A stretch of 64,000 nucleotides of DNA from Terfezia claveryi (lineage: Eukaryota; Ascomycota; Pezizomycetes; Pezizales; Pezizaceae): assembly GCA_015179025.1 (NCBI GenBank), contig WHUX01000188.1, forward strand, positions 1 through 64,000, given 5' to 3'. Each line of letters begins with the position of its first letter. Position 1 is the first letter of the stretch. The translations under genes were made by a program, and so were the position numbers. Below are positions 45,270-55,339 of the stretch, in pieces. The notes under the pieces are model-generated. The model worked only from the letters and a program-made list of their open reading frames with translations. It was not told where the DNA came from and searched no databases.

Positions 45270-47430
45270 TATTACTTACTGCATAATGATTGACAACTAC
45301 GTGATGATTAATACGGGCTCCTCTGCCACATGCAGTAACATTCTAATACCTCCATCAATATATGCAATATCAATGTAGTAAGAACAATGAATATAGGATA
45401 AAAACACTCGAAAAACCCAAATTTAACATCTCTAACCCGCTCTGATCTACTCTGAACCTTCTATAGCACCTAAACCCTTAATATCCGATATAACTACCTC
45501 TCTAGCATAACCACCCATTCTACACCCCCCACGCCATCCACAACAACCACTACTAGCAGCCATAGGTTCCCCAAAGGTCTACTCTGTAAGCCATATTAGT
45601 ATAGACTTAAGCTGCTCACTATATATAGAACTAGACGCACTGCAAACTATATTGCTCTGTATCATCAGGAAAGAAAATAGTTTGTCTCCAGTGTCTCTAG
45701 AGACAGTATTGCCACTAGAGACAAGGTATGTCTCCACGATTGGCAGAATGTCTCCCAGTGTCTCCTAGAGACACTAGTATTGCCACTAGAGACAAGGTAT
45801 GTCTCCATGATTGGCAGAATGTCTCCCATATGTCTCCTGGAGACACTAGGAGACACTGGAAGACATATGGGAGACACTCAGGAGACACCTAGGAGACATA
45901 AAAAACACAAAAAACACCAAAGACAACTCTGTCTCCTGGAGACACTACCTGGTGTCCTGATGCCACTTTTTTCTTGCTGATGATAACCTATATAACTTTT
46001 GCAAGCTAGCCTCCTTGGTATCGAATTTTAGCTTTTTTGAGTGATTTAATCAAGTTATATTTGTTGTACTACAATCTTAATATCTTAGGGTGTCCTTCTA
46101 TTTAGTTTCTCAAGCCCAGTATGTTCTATAGCCCCTGTATTATGTAAATCTCTGACCAAGCTCTATATATCTCGATATGCAATCTACTCGGCCTCAAGGG
46201 TTGTAGCAATCATAATACTAAGCCACTCACATTCAATACAGGCTTAGCCGAGACTTTTAAAGGCCCTTAATCTGCTTCTATGACTAAGGCTTCACCTTTA
46301 TACTATTGTTAAGTATTTTGAGGGTTTGGGTATATTTTATAACCTCCGCCGGATTGCTTAATATTTTAGAGGAACTTGTAATCTGTGTGGGATTGCTTGT
46401 GAATAGGAGGATGCAAGAGTATTCATAACAACTAGTTTGAAGGAAGGCTAAGAGGTCTTGACCTAGTTGAGAGAAGTTGAGGGTAGCTGAGATGCATTAG
46501 GTGGAGGGGGGTCTGAGTACTACTATAGCCTGAAGTACCAGTACCACAGACTTGCACCAGCATCGCAGTAGGGCCAGCACTGAATACAAGAATGTGGTGA
46601 AGGCATCTACCTTGCACTTTGGTAAATATGACGCAATTGAAGCTTGAAATTGATAAACTTCAATCCTAGAGCTGGTATAATGTGTACATATACCTAAACC
46701 CTCAAAATACTTAACAATGGTATAAAGGTAAAGCCCCAGTCATAGAAGCAGATCAAGGGCCTTTAAAAGTCTTGGCTAAGCCTGTATTAAATATGAGCGG
46801 CTTAGTATTATGATTGCTATAACCCTTGAGGCCGAGTAGATTGTATATCGAGATATATGGAGCTTGGTCACAGATTTGCATAATACAGGGGCTACAAAAC
46901 ATACTGGGCTTGAGAAACTGCATAGAAGGATACCCTAAGATATTAAGATTGTAGTACCACAAATATAGCTTGATTGAATTACTTAAAATAGCTGAAATTC
47001 AATACCAAGGAGGCTAGCTTGCAAAAGTTATATAGGTTATATAGAGTAATACAGTTTGCAATGCATCTAGTTCTATATACAGTGAGCAGTTTGAGTCTAT
47101 ACTAATATGGCTTACAGAGTGGACCTCTAGAGAACCTATAGCTGCTAGTAGTAGTTGTTGTGGGCAGCATGGGGGGTATAGGATGGGTGGTTATGCTAGA
47201 GAGGTGGTCATATAGAGTATTAAGGGTTTAGATGCTATAGAAGGTTCAGGGTAGATCAGAGCAGATTGGAGATGTTAAATTTGGGTTTTTTAAGTGTTTT
47301 TATCTTATATTCATTGTTCTTACTGCATTGATATTACATATATTGATGGAGGTATTAGAATGTTACTGCATATGGCAGGGGAGTCCATGTCAATCGTCAC
47401 GTGGTTGTCAATCGTTACGCAGTATATTAT
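45270..47430. repeat. 2.2-kb palindromic repeat
   Basis: The left arm 45270-46335 and right arm 46688-47430 are inverse complements, for example ACTATTGTTAAGTATTTTGA at 46302-46321 and its complement near 46722. The spacer 46336-46687 is unique. The left arm carries an extra 322 bp (the CATCAG element plus duplication) absent from the right arm. The source family is unclear; no clean protein match is seen. Confidence 0.8.
45663..45982. mobile_element. Short CATCAG/CTGATG element with AT duplication
   Basis: The 320-bp element begins CATCAGGAAAGAAAATAG and ends CTTTTTTCTTGCTGATG. AT lies on both sides (45661-45662, 45983-45984). The uninterrupted homologous site in the opposite arm (near 47040) lacks it. 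The interior consists of GTCTC/GAGAC motifs, an internal duplication of about 75 bp, and no ORF of note. Confidence 0.85.
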
Positions 47431-48560
47431 ACTATGGCTCACCAAAATTACTGTATATTCTATATTAAAGATATTATATAATAATAATCTCTATGTAATT
47501 ATATTCTTCCTTAAAATGATATCGATGTAGCTTATAGCATGCTGAACTATATTACTATCCCAAATTATTATAGTACTTTTATTCACGAAAACTATAGTCA
47601 GTCATCCTTATATAACAAACCACGAACAAAATGACCAAACTATTTCAATCATATTTATCGAAGCACTTCATATCACCAAGTAAAGAATATCATGTATAAG
47701 GGTAATGCGTGTCAAACAGACTAGGGTAATGGATTATATCATTGCAACGCATCTAGGGTATACAGTTTGCTACAGATACATATCCGTGCTCTGCTGTAAA
47801 GAAACTAGAGCGGCTCCACAAGGAGTAGGTACACGCACTAATTCGCTCAGTATGTTCTGTAGATACTTGCCATTTTCAAGGAGCTGCAAGGCATTACAAT
47901 GCCTGGAACCAACATGGCTATATGTATATAGAGGTTTAGGTTTATACATCTCTTTCAAACTCCAGCATCATATGCGGCTCGGCATTGGCCATTGCCTTAT
48001 CACGCTGCTTCCAATCGTTGTTGTGGGTGCGCTTATCGAGGCGCATGCGTCTATGTCGGTGTCCCATCCTGACTGTATTGTTATCACAATTTTGCTGATA
48101 CGGCATCTTGTATTGGCCACTAAATCGGCGAATGTACATTAAACAATCAGGCCCCCAGCGGTATCAATCTATGGGATGTGCATACCCGTGGTTGATTTTG
48201 GCATGATCTGCTCTTCGATGAGAGGCACAGCAAGGCTCCATAAGTACTTGGACTGCTACCAATTATACGTGCAGCTGGTCAGCTTGCAAACAACCTAAAC
48301 TAGTTGGCGAAGGAGAAAGGTTCCATACGTATATAAATACTTATATAAAGCAAGAGCAGCTCCAAAGCATTCCGTGGTTATTATCACTCCATGTTCTCAA
48401 TTTAGTCTCGACGTTTTTACATTTCTCGTAGGTTACCGTTCTAGAAAAAAACAGGTATCAGCTAATAATTCTGAAAATAAAGCCGTGACCTGTATATCGA
48501 TATATACATCAATCTATCGCCCAAGTTTAATTTTGAAGAACAGCAGCTATCATTCGCAAA
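47431..48560. other. Stretch with uncertain ORFs, no supported gene
   Basis: Frames at 47705-48142 (plus) and 47942-48139 (minus) overlap on opposite strands. Neither shows a domain, and the minus one is strongly hydrophilic. The segment near 48300-48560 would hold the promoter of the GTPase gene. Confidence 0.35.
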
Positions 48561-48561
48561 G

Positions 48562-49996
48562 ATGGGTGCGACACACAGTGTACTTCCCCCACTTCTTTTA
48601 TTTTTCTCGTACGCGCTTGGTTGTGTATTTTTCAATGTCCGATGGGCGTGAGGCTTGGATTGCCTAGGCCTTCGAATTTATTTCAGACGCTGTGACTACC
48701 GCTTGGAATGCTCTAACAGGGACTCCCCGACAGCACCATCATCATCATGCACACGAAGAATGGGAAAGACATCAACGCGAAGAATGGGAAAGACATCAAC
48801 GCGAAGAACGTGAGCGTATGGAGCGAGAGCATCGAGAAGCGCAAGACAGGATGAGACATGAGGCGGAACAGAGAGCACGGGAAGAGCGGGAGCGCAACGA
48901 ACAGAGAGCACAGGAAGAGCGGGAGCGCAACGAACGCCAGCAGCGGGAGGAAAGAGAAAAGCACGAGAATGAAATAAGAAAAGCGAGAGAGGAAAGCGAG
49001 CGTCGGGAAGCAGAAGCAAAGGCAGAAAGGGAAAAGATACAAAGAGAGGCATTGGAAAGGGCAGAACAAGAACGATTGAGACATGAACAGGAGAAGCAGA
49101 AATTGGAGGAAGAGTCAAAGGCAAAGTTGGCGGCTCAGGAAGCTGAAGCCCAGAGGATTCTTCAGGAGCAAGAAGAAGAAGCCGTGAGACAGATGGAAGA
49201 ATTGAACCGCAAGAAAGCCGAGCTAGAGACAAAGTACATGGCAGGAGTTCAACCGGAAGTATGGCCCACTCCAGAGGAACGAAAACAGGCTGAAGAGCAA
49301 TTGCTACAACCAAAGGAAGAGTTCTTCCATTGCGCCATCTCCGGCCTTGCAGGCAGTGGCAAGAGTTCGTTGATTAATGCATTTCGTGGGCTACGGAATG
49401 GTTCCAAGAGTTCGTTAGTTGCACCAACTGGAGTGACGGAGACCACTTTGCAGATCACTGCCTACCTCGATCCTGCCACAGAACCTCCACGTAATCGCTT
49501 TGTATGGTATGATGTCCCAGGCGCAGGAACTATCAAAATCAAAGGCTGGCAATATTTTAACTCCCAGGGACTCTTCGTATTCGACCTCATTATTGTCGTG
49601 GTTGATAACAGATTCTCCGAGCAGGATCTCATCATCCTCCAGCATTGTGAACGCTACAAGATCCCGTCCTTTGTCGTTCGCTCCAAGGCAAATCAGCATA
49701 TCGTTAATACGATGAACCAAGACTGTGGGTGGGAGGGTTCGGACGATGAACGGGATTTCGACGAGGTATATTTGGAGGCACGGGAGAAAGTCGTCAGTCA
49801 AACCCGAGCGAATTACCGCGAGAATCTAAGGGAAGGAGGTTTGGATCCAAGTAAACCAGTATATATTGTCTCGTGTGATGCGTTGGTGTCTCTTGTTCTG
49901 GGGGAGATGAAGAAGCTGAAGAGAGCCAATCAGTTAATCGATGAACCGCAGATGGTACTCAAATGTCTTGAGGCGGTGAAGGCAAGGATGTTCTGA
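48562..49996 (+). CDS. Fungal IRG-like (interferon-inducible GTPase family) protein with long charged coiled coil
   Basis: The main exon is 48687-49996. A tentative first exon is 48562-48622 (ATG in MGATHS), joined by an intron 48623-48686 (GTGTAT...TTTCAG), giving 456 residues with an MG start that could be myristoylated. Without this intron the frame has a TAG at 48665 and no nearby ATG. Residues about 35-215 are a nearly continuous E/R/Q-rich coiled coil after an H-rich patch. The G domain follows: P-loop GLAGSGKSS (about 240-248), a G3-type DVPGAG (about 296) and an RSKAN segment (about 352) at the G4 position. IRG-like GTPases in animals act on membranes; the fungal role is unknown. Confidence 0.75.
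48770..48830 (+). repeat. In-frame 21-24 bp tandem repeat in the GTPase coiled coil
   Basis: GAATGGGAAAGACATCAACG is repeated in direct succession, encoding EEWERHQR twice. A second pair (GAACAGAGAGCACRGGAAGA) follows at 48866-48935. Both keep frame. Confidence 0.75.
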
Positions 49997-51050
49997 AGGT
50001 TTTCTGCAGCTGTGGGTTCTCAATGGCGGTGACACGGTATTCGATGGTCAATAGGATAGGCAGGGATCATTAGGATAGGCGGAGGATAGGCGGGGTTTCG
50101 TTAATGCATTTGGCTATATTTATTCCTGGCAGTGTTCCATTCCATTCAATATTGAAGTATCTTTTTCTACTTACACATGCATTAGTTCTGCCTACAGTGT
50201 GAGATCAGAATCTGTTTACAACTTTGCTAGATAGGCATGTGTGATCTTATCGAAATGAAATCTCCCATCATTGTGCTTGGTTTTGATTTCAGCTCATCAG
50301 ACTTGGACCAGAAGCAGTGAAGCGGAGGTATGTGGAAAGCTCACGTAGACTATTATAGTAGCAAATATTTACTACTCTCAGATTAGCAGCTGTTTGGAGG
50401 ATATTTGGAATGAGAGTCCGGCATCGTTTTTAAGTCTTTATACCAATCTATGCCGTGTAGAGTTGCAGCTGTTATTAAGGCAAAACGAATTGTCTTTTAT
50501 ACTGTATACAGCTGAATTCAGCTTAAACACGAGCCTTTTATGTGCTGGCAATCATTTCCATTTGCGGTCACATTTAACAAACTATACATCTACAATACAA
50601 TCCCAAACTTTGACTTTATAAGGTTGCATATCAGGCTGGAAATTATCGAAAACCGCATAAATAATCGGATCCAGGTGGTCATCCGTATCCCAAAGATGTA
50701 GGTACTGAGTATGTGGCCGCATACCCAGCAATAGCTGTGAAAAAAAAATAAAAAAAAACTACAACACCAGGGATTCCCACGGGATCTCCTACCGTAGTTA
50801 ATTGGCACTGCTAGCGTAGTCACTACCTCGGATGATCTCAATTTCACATGCTTCAAGAATAATGCTGTATTTCCACTATTAATTGTTGGTTTCGACGCCA
50901 ATCTGTGGCACAGAATAATCCCACGTTTCTATATATGACATACTGTATCTAATCTACTAGGATTACTCGGATATTATTACCAAAGTCCTGCGTAAGTGTA
51001 GCCCACCTCAGAACCTAGTCACTTGCTGGCCTTGTAAAAAGAGCTGGCCT
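49997..51050. other. Downstream of the GTPase gene; one short dispersed repeat
   Basis: There is no supported gene. AATTGGCACTGCTAGCGTAG at 50799-50818 belongs to the short family also seen near 6.96 kb and 59.62 kb. An A-run lies at about 50735-50757. Confidence 0.4.
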
Positions 51051-51054
51051 TGCC

Positions 51055-51465
51055 AACAACAATTTGCAAAACTCCGCGTTATGTGAAGATCTAATTCTTG
51101 CAACGCACTTCACATCTTGCAATGCACTTCACGCAACGCTGACACTCACAATTCCAGGATACTGTGTACCCTCTTGCCAACGTCTCCCTCTTCGCTGACC
51201 TATTCTCAACGTCACCCTACTTACTGATCCATTCTACACACTCTATTACAATACTCAGCGTTGTTATTGCGAGCTTATTAACTATGATCTTTTCAAGGCC
51301 GAATTGCGCCTCTTCACGGTGGCAAAGGCTCCCATCCTTTTTTCCCTTCCTACAGTCACAATGAACAGCGCACTCATTTACTCCAGTACTTGCATTTTAT
51401 GCATTTCCAAACGAGTTATTTGATTCTCACTATAATCTAAAACTAGCTAAATACACAAGTATCGC
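51055..51465 (+). repeat. Dispersed repeat, copy 2 (plus)
   Basis: It is colinear with the minus strand of 11640-12090 (see that entry) and is likewise followed by a GCTCGCTCAATTC-type array. The hairpin at the start of copy 1 is not preserved here. Confidence 0.7.
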
Positions 51466-51584
51466 GCAACCCCAATATGCCCAGCAGGTTGTGGGCGTCC
51501 GAATAAGCCTTCTTGTGACCGTCCAAATAGGTAAGCTCTGAAACGACTTTCCATATACCCCTGTATTCCTGTGCAAAGCACCCT

Positions 51585-51775
51585 AGAATTGAGTGAGCGA
51601 ATCAGTGAGGAATTGAGCGAGTGAATCAGTAAGGCATTGAGCGAGCGAAGGACCCTAGAATGAGCGAGCGAATCAGTAAGGAATTGAGCGAGCGAATCAC
51701 TAAGGAATTGAGCGAGCGAATAACCCTAGAATGAGCGAGCAAATCAGTAAGGAATTGAGCAAGCAAATCAATGGA
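51585..51775 (-). repeat. Minisatellite related to the 11.1-kb array
   Basis: About eight units of ATTGAGCGAGCGAATCASTA occur. The complement (GATTCGCTCGCTCAAT) matches the 11.1-11.4 kb unit core GATTTGCTCGCTCGATT. Confidence 0.75.
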
Positions 51776-51879
51776 GATTTACAATGCCTGTTTGCTGGTA
51801 CTGGTAGCACCTAACCCATTCTTATGCTTCATTAGACCTAGGAGGCCTGAAGCTAAATATGCATCCCCACCGTAGCATC

Positions 51880-52281
51880 GAGAGGCAGAGAAAGCGATCT
51901 GAGGCACCCATGTGATTGGCACCCGGTGGGAGGACACGAGAGACTACAGTGGGAAAGCGGCCTCCGGTAGGCTAGAGTTGGAGAGCGGTCTTCAGGAGAC
52001 TAGAGCGAGAGGGCTGTCTGCGGGAGACTAGAGTGGGAAAGCATTCTCCCGGAGACAGGAACTCAGACTGGTAAGTACAGGGCGACTTGGGAGGCAAGTG
52101 GTCAGAAAGCTATCGTCCGAGCGCCCTGGGAGACAGGTGGAAAATTGGGTCGCCGGTGGGAGGACATGGGAGACAGGTGGAAAATGGGGACGCCAGTGGG
52201 AGTACATGGGAGACAAGAAAAAAGGAGTGTCTCCGGGAGACACCATAGTGGCGTCAGGACGCCAGGGCATTCTTCCTGATG
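51880..52281 (+). mobile_element. Possible CTGATG-ended element, left end uncertain
   Basis: The right end shows GGCGTCAGGACGCC, then TTCTTCCTGATG ending 52281, the same terminal module as the other elements. The interior has repeated GGGAGACA/GGAGAC motifs and YGGGAGGACAYGGGAGACA units, like the short elements at 45.7 and 56.7 kb. A CATGTG at 51909 preceded by CC (CC also follows 52281) could be a diverged left end. Confidence 0.45.
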
Positions 52282-52289
52282 CCATAGTC

Positions 52290-53211
52290 CTAAACTCGGG
52301 TCAGCTTCCGCTATCCTAATAGCCAGGTTATGCTATCATAGAGATGCTATTATAGAGGTTTGTCTGTATACGCATAGCCACCGGTAAGTCTACCGTAACT
52401 GACCACCATACTTGTATTGGGAAAATTCCTAGGAAGGCCACCGCACGCATGAATATCCATCCTGGGCAGGACAGAACAACTATGAGGGAAAGAACTAAGA
52501 AAGTGACGAAGCGAAGTCAATGTGGAATGCAATTTGTTTCGGGTGTGCCTCTACATATTGACGTAGGGACCACCCTGCATAGGCAAGAGATCGGAGATGC
52601 TGAGTTCAGCTGATCTGAGGACTGGAGAGGAGAAGCGAGTGGTAGTAACTCAAAATACCGAGTTCTTCAATGAAGTTCATGCAGTGATACCCAATATAAT
52701 TGGAGGTGAAGGTCCTAAACCTATTGAGCTGAACATATCCTGTATTTTTCCAAGGCAGTACCTAAACAGACACTACAAACCGCAATTTGTAATGCATCCT
52801 CTAATGAACTAGAAATCTAACCCAATTCTCTAGGTAAGTAAACAAAATTTACTGAGTACCAAGGCAACAAACCTATGAACTGAATTCCAATCCATTCTCT
52901 TTATAGTGTCTAATTCCTATCTTTTATAACATCATTCTCATCAACTTCTTCCTCCTCTAATTCATCTGCCTTCTCATAACCACTACACTTCTCAGTCTCG
53001 ACCTCCACCCATACTTGCTTCACTTTTGCAAATACATTCCTTGACTCTATTGAATCCTTTGTGTGAGGTATGACCCTTTTCTGTATCTGTCTTGTATACT
53101 ACTCCCTACCCCTCTCCACTCCTCCCTCTGACTTGATTCCCTCACTTTCTTCTCCTCTCTCCTTACTTCATGATACCATCTATTAACAACCCTCCTTGCA
53201 TGTATTATTGC
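52290..53211. other. No supported gene
   Basis: Short frames only (such as 52597-52812) with no motif. AT-content rises toward 53 kb. Confidence 0.4.
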
Positions 53212-54047
53212 TCAGTCTTCCTTCATCTTCTTTCTGGCATGTACAATCTCTGTGCCTAAAACAACTAAATTATAGACAATCTTTTTCTCATTCACAATGA
53301 GATTTTGTGCTAGTTTAGGAACCTCTATAGAAATATATCCTTCTGAAAATGAAGCAGGATATAATTTACTGAGTTCAGGTTTAAAAATAGCCTTATAGAT
53401 GGGCAAATCTCACTCTATGAAGGGGATTTTTGTTTGGTAGAATAGAATAGTATCTATCTTATCATTGGCATCTAGAGCCAAAGGGGAGGATATGTTGTGG
53501 AGGTGATAGAGGTAGAACATTGCTGATAGTGGCTCTAGAAGAGGGGGAAGTAAAGTTTCCTGTTCCTTGGTAGTAAGGAAGTATATTGTTAGTTGATCAT
53601 ACAAATCATTAAAAATATGATGATTATTGATATCTTCTATATTCAGTAATAGAGGAGGGATAAGTGCGAGGAGTATATTTTCTATGTATAATCCATTGTT
53701 ATAGAACTTGCTAGTGTCATATTCCTTACTAGTTAAACCCTCTTCGGAATCTCTATTGTATTTATCACAACTATTTTTCCAGTACCTCTAGCCTCTGCAT
53801 TATCTCTATTGTCTTCATCACTTATAGACCCTTCATTATTTCCCGCACCCCCGACTTCCTCAAATAATACTTTCGGCCACTTAATTGCATCTTTTTTGCT
53901 TTCCAATATTTTACCTTTTCCCCTATAAGATAGTTTGTATACTTTCTTTTTTCTATCTCCTCTACTAAGTGTATCAAAACTATAAACTTTATAATACTCC
54001 TTGTTCCTATAAGAAATATTCTTACATCTTCCAAAAGAAATGCCCAT
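53212..54047 (-). pseudogene. Decayed AT-rich coding relic, unrecognised
   Basis: A minus-strand frame from about 53750 to 53212 is open except for one TGA at 53410-53412. It reads GLYIENILLALIPPLLLN, TIYFLTTKEQETLLPPLLEP, then IYKAIFKPELSKLYP and EIVHARKKMKED. A further piece upstream (54047-53733) is in another frame, with RGKGKILESKKDAIKWPK and an acidic stretch. Such continuity in AT-rich DNA suggests a real but degraded gene, possibly carried by a transposon. I cannot name it. Confidence 0.4.
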
Positions 54048-55292
54048 TGTTCTGAAAACTCAACTTTAATAGCAATGGTCAGGAAATGTAAATCCCCTAC
54101 TATAATAGCTATGTCCAGTATTTTTCCTATAATAGGACTAAGATTGCTTTTGTAGTTAGTAAAGTTGTGAAAGGCTATATAAATATGAGATTAGAGTAAA
54201 TGTGATGACTGAATATAAAGTAGGAATAACAAGTGAGAAATACCTATATTTGTAAGGTAATTTAGGCCAAATGCTCTCAGCCCATCTTTTCGTATATAGT
54301 GCAATCTACCAATAGTCTCTTTGATTAAAAATATCATGCATGTTTTGTGATATGCTGAAGACATGCATTTGATAATGAGCACTGTCATAGAAATTCCTTG
54401 GTTAATAGAGACTTCTATATAGATATATCTCAACCAGTTGTTTTTACGGTTCCTATCATTCTCAAGTTTGGGATATGAGGTGAGCCAGTATTCGAATTGG
54501 ATATGTGAGACATAGAATATGATATAGTCTTGTCTATAGAACTGTGCAAGTTTAAGGAGTAACTATAGTATTAAATCGTAGAGCTGGATATGCAAGGGTT
54601 AGCAAAACGGAGGTTTCACTTGAGGAAGTAATGGTAGTAATACTTAAAAAGTTCGAGCAAATGATGCCAAATACTTTAAGACAGCTGAGGTATAGGGGTT
54701 TAAGGGATGTCAGTACTAATAGTAGGTAGAGAGATACTAGTAGCGGACTATTGGTGGAATATGGCAGACTGCTTGGCTAGGGGGTGGGCAAGGTTGGTAA
54801 AATGGCTGTAGATGGTAGTAGTGATATAGGTACCAATGCTTTTCATATGTAGTGTTGAATGTATAGTGCTCATACAGGTAGTTGTTGTAGGAGCTTCTGG
54901 CTTATTAAATCTACTAGCGTTAAGATATAGACATTTTGGCATAGACTGTAACCTCTGGAATCGGTCTTTGGAAGTAGGACGTAGATTTTGCCTTGAGATC
55001 GATACCAATAGTAGAGCATGAACACTACGATATACTGAGACTTAATGAGGAGGTGCAGCTGTATCTGAATGACGATAGCCCACACCTAATTGTGCTAGGG
55101 ATATAGCAGGACTGAGGGCACTAGTAGTCTGGTAGTTGACTAGTAAGCAAAAAATGGTTGTTGGTTGTTGCATGTTCAGAAAAAGCTATTGCAGGGATCA
55201 AAACTACTATTATAGGTAGTCTAGTTGGCAGGCACTGTTGTAGATGGGCTTATGTGGTGGTGTATGGTAGTATGCTATTAGAGTGCCATTTA
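54048..55292. other. AT-rich stretch, no supported gene
   Basis: Frames such as 54748-55008 (minus) show no motif. This separates the unrecognised relic from the copia element. Confidence 0.35.
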
Positions 55293-55339
55293 TTGAAAAG
55301 TATATGAGTTATATGTTATGGTATCAACCTCTAATAAGT

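Noticed and set aside
47705..48142. 145-codon plus-strand ORF
   Set aside because: No domain, with an overlapping antisense frame of similar openness; not supportable as a gene.
48696..49313. 205-codon minus-strand ORF
   Set aside because: It is antisense to the E/R-rich coiled coil of the GTPase gene.
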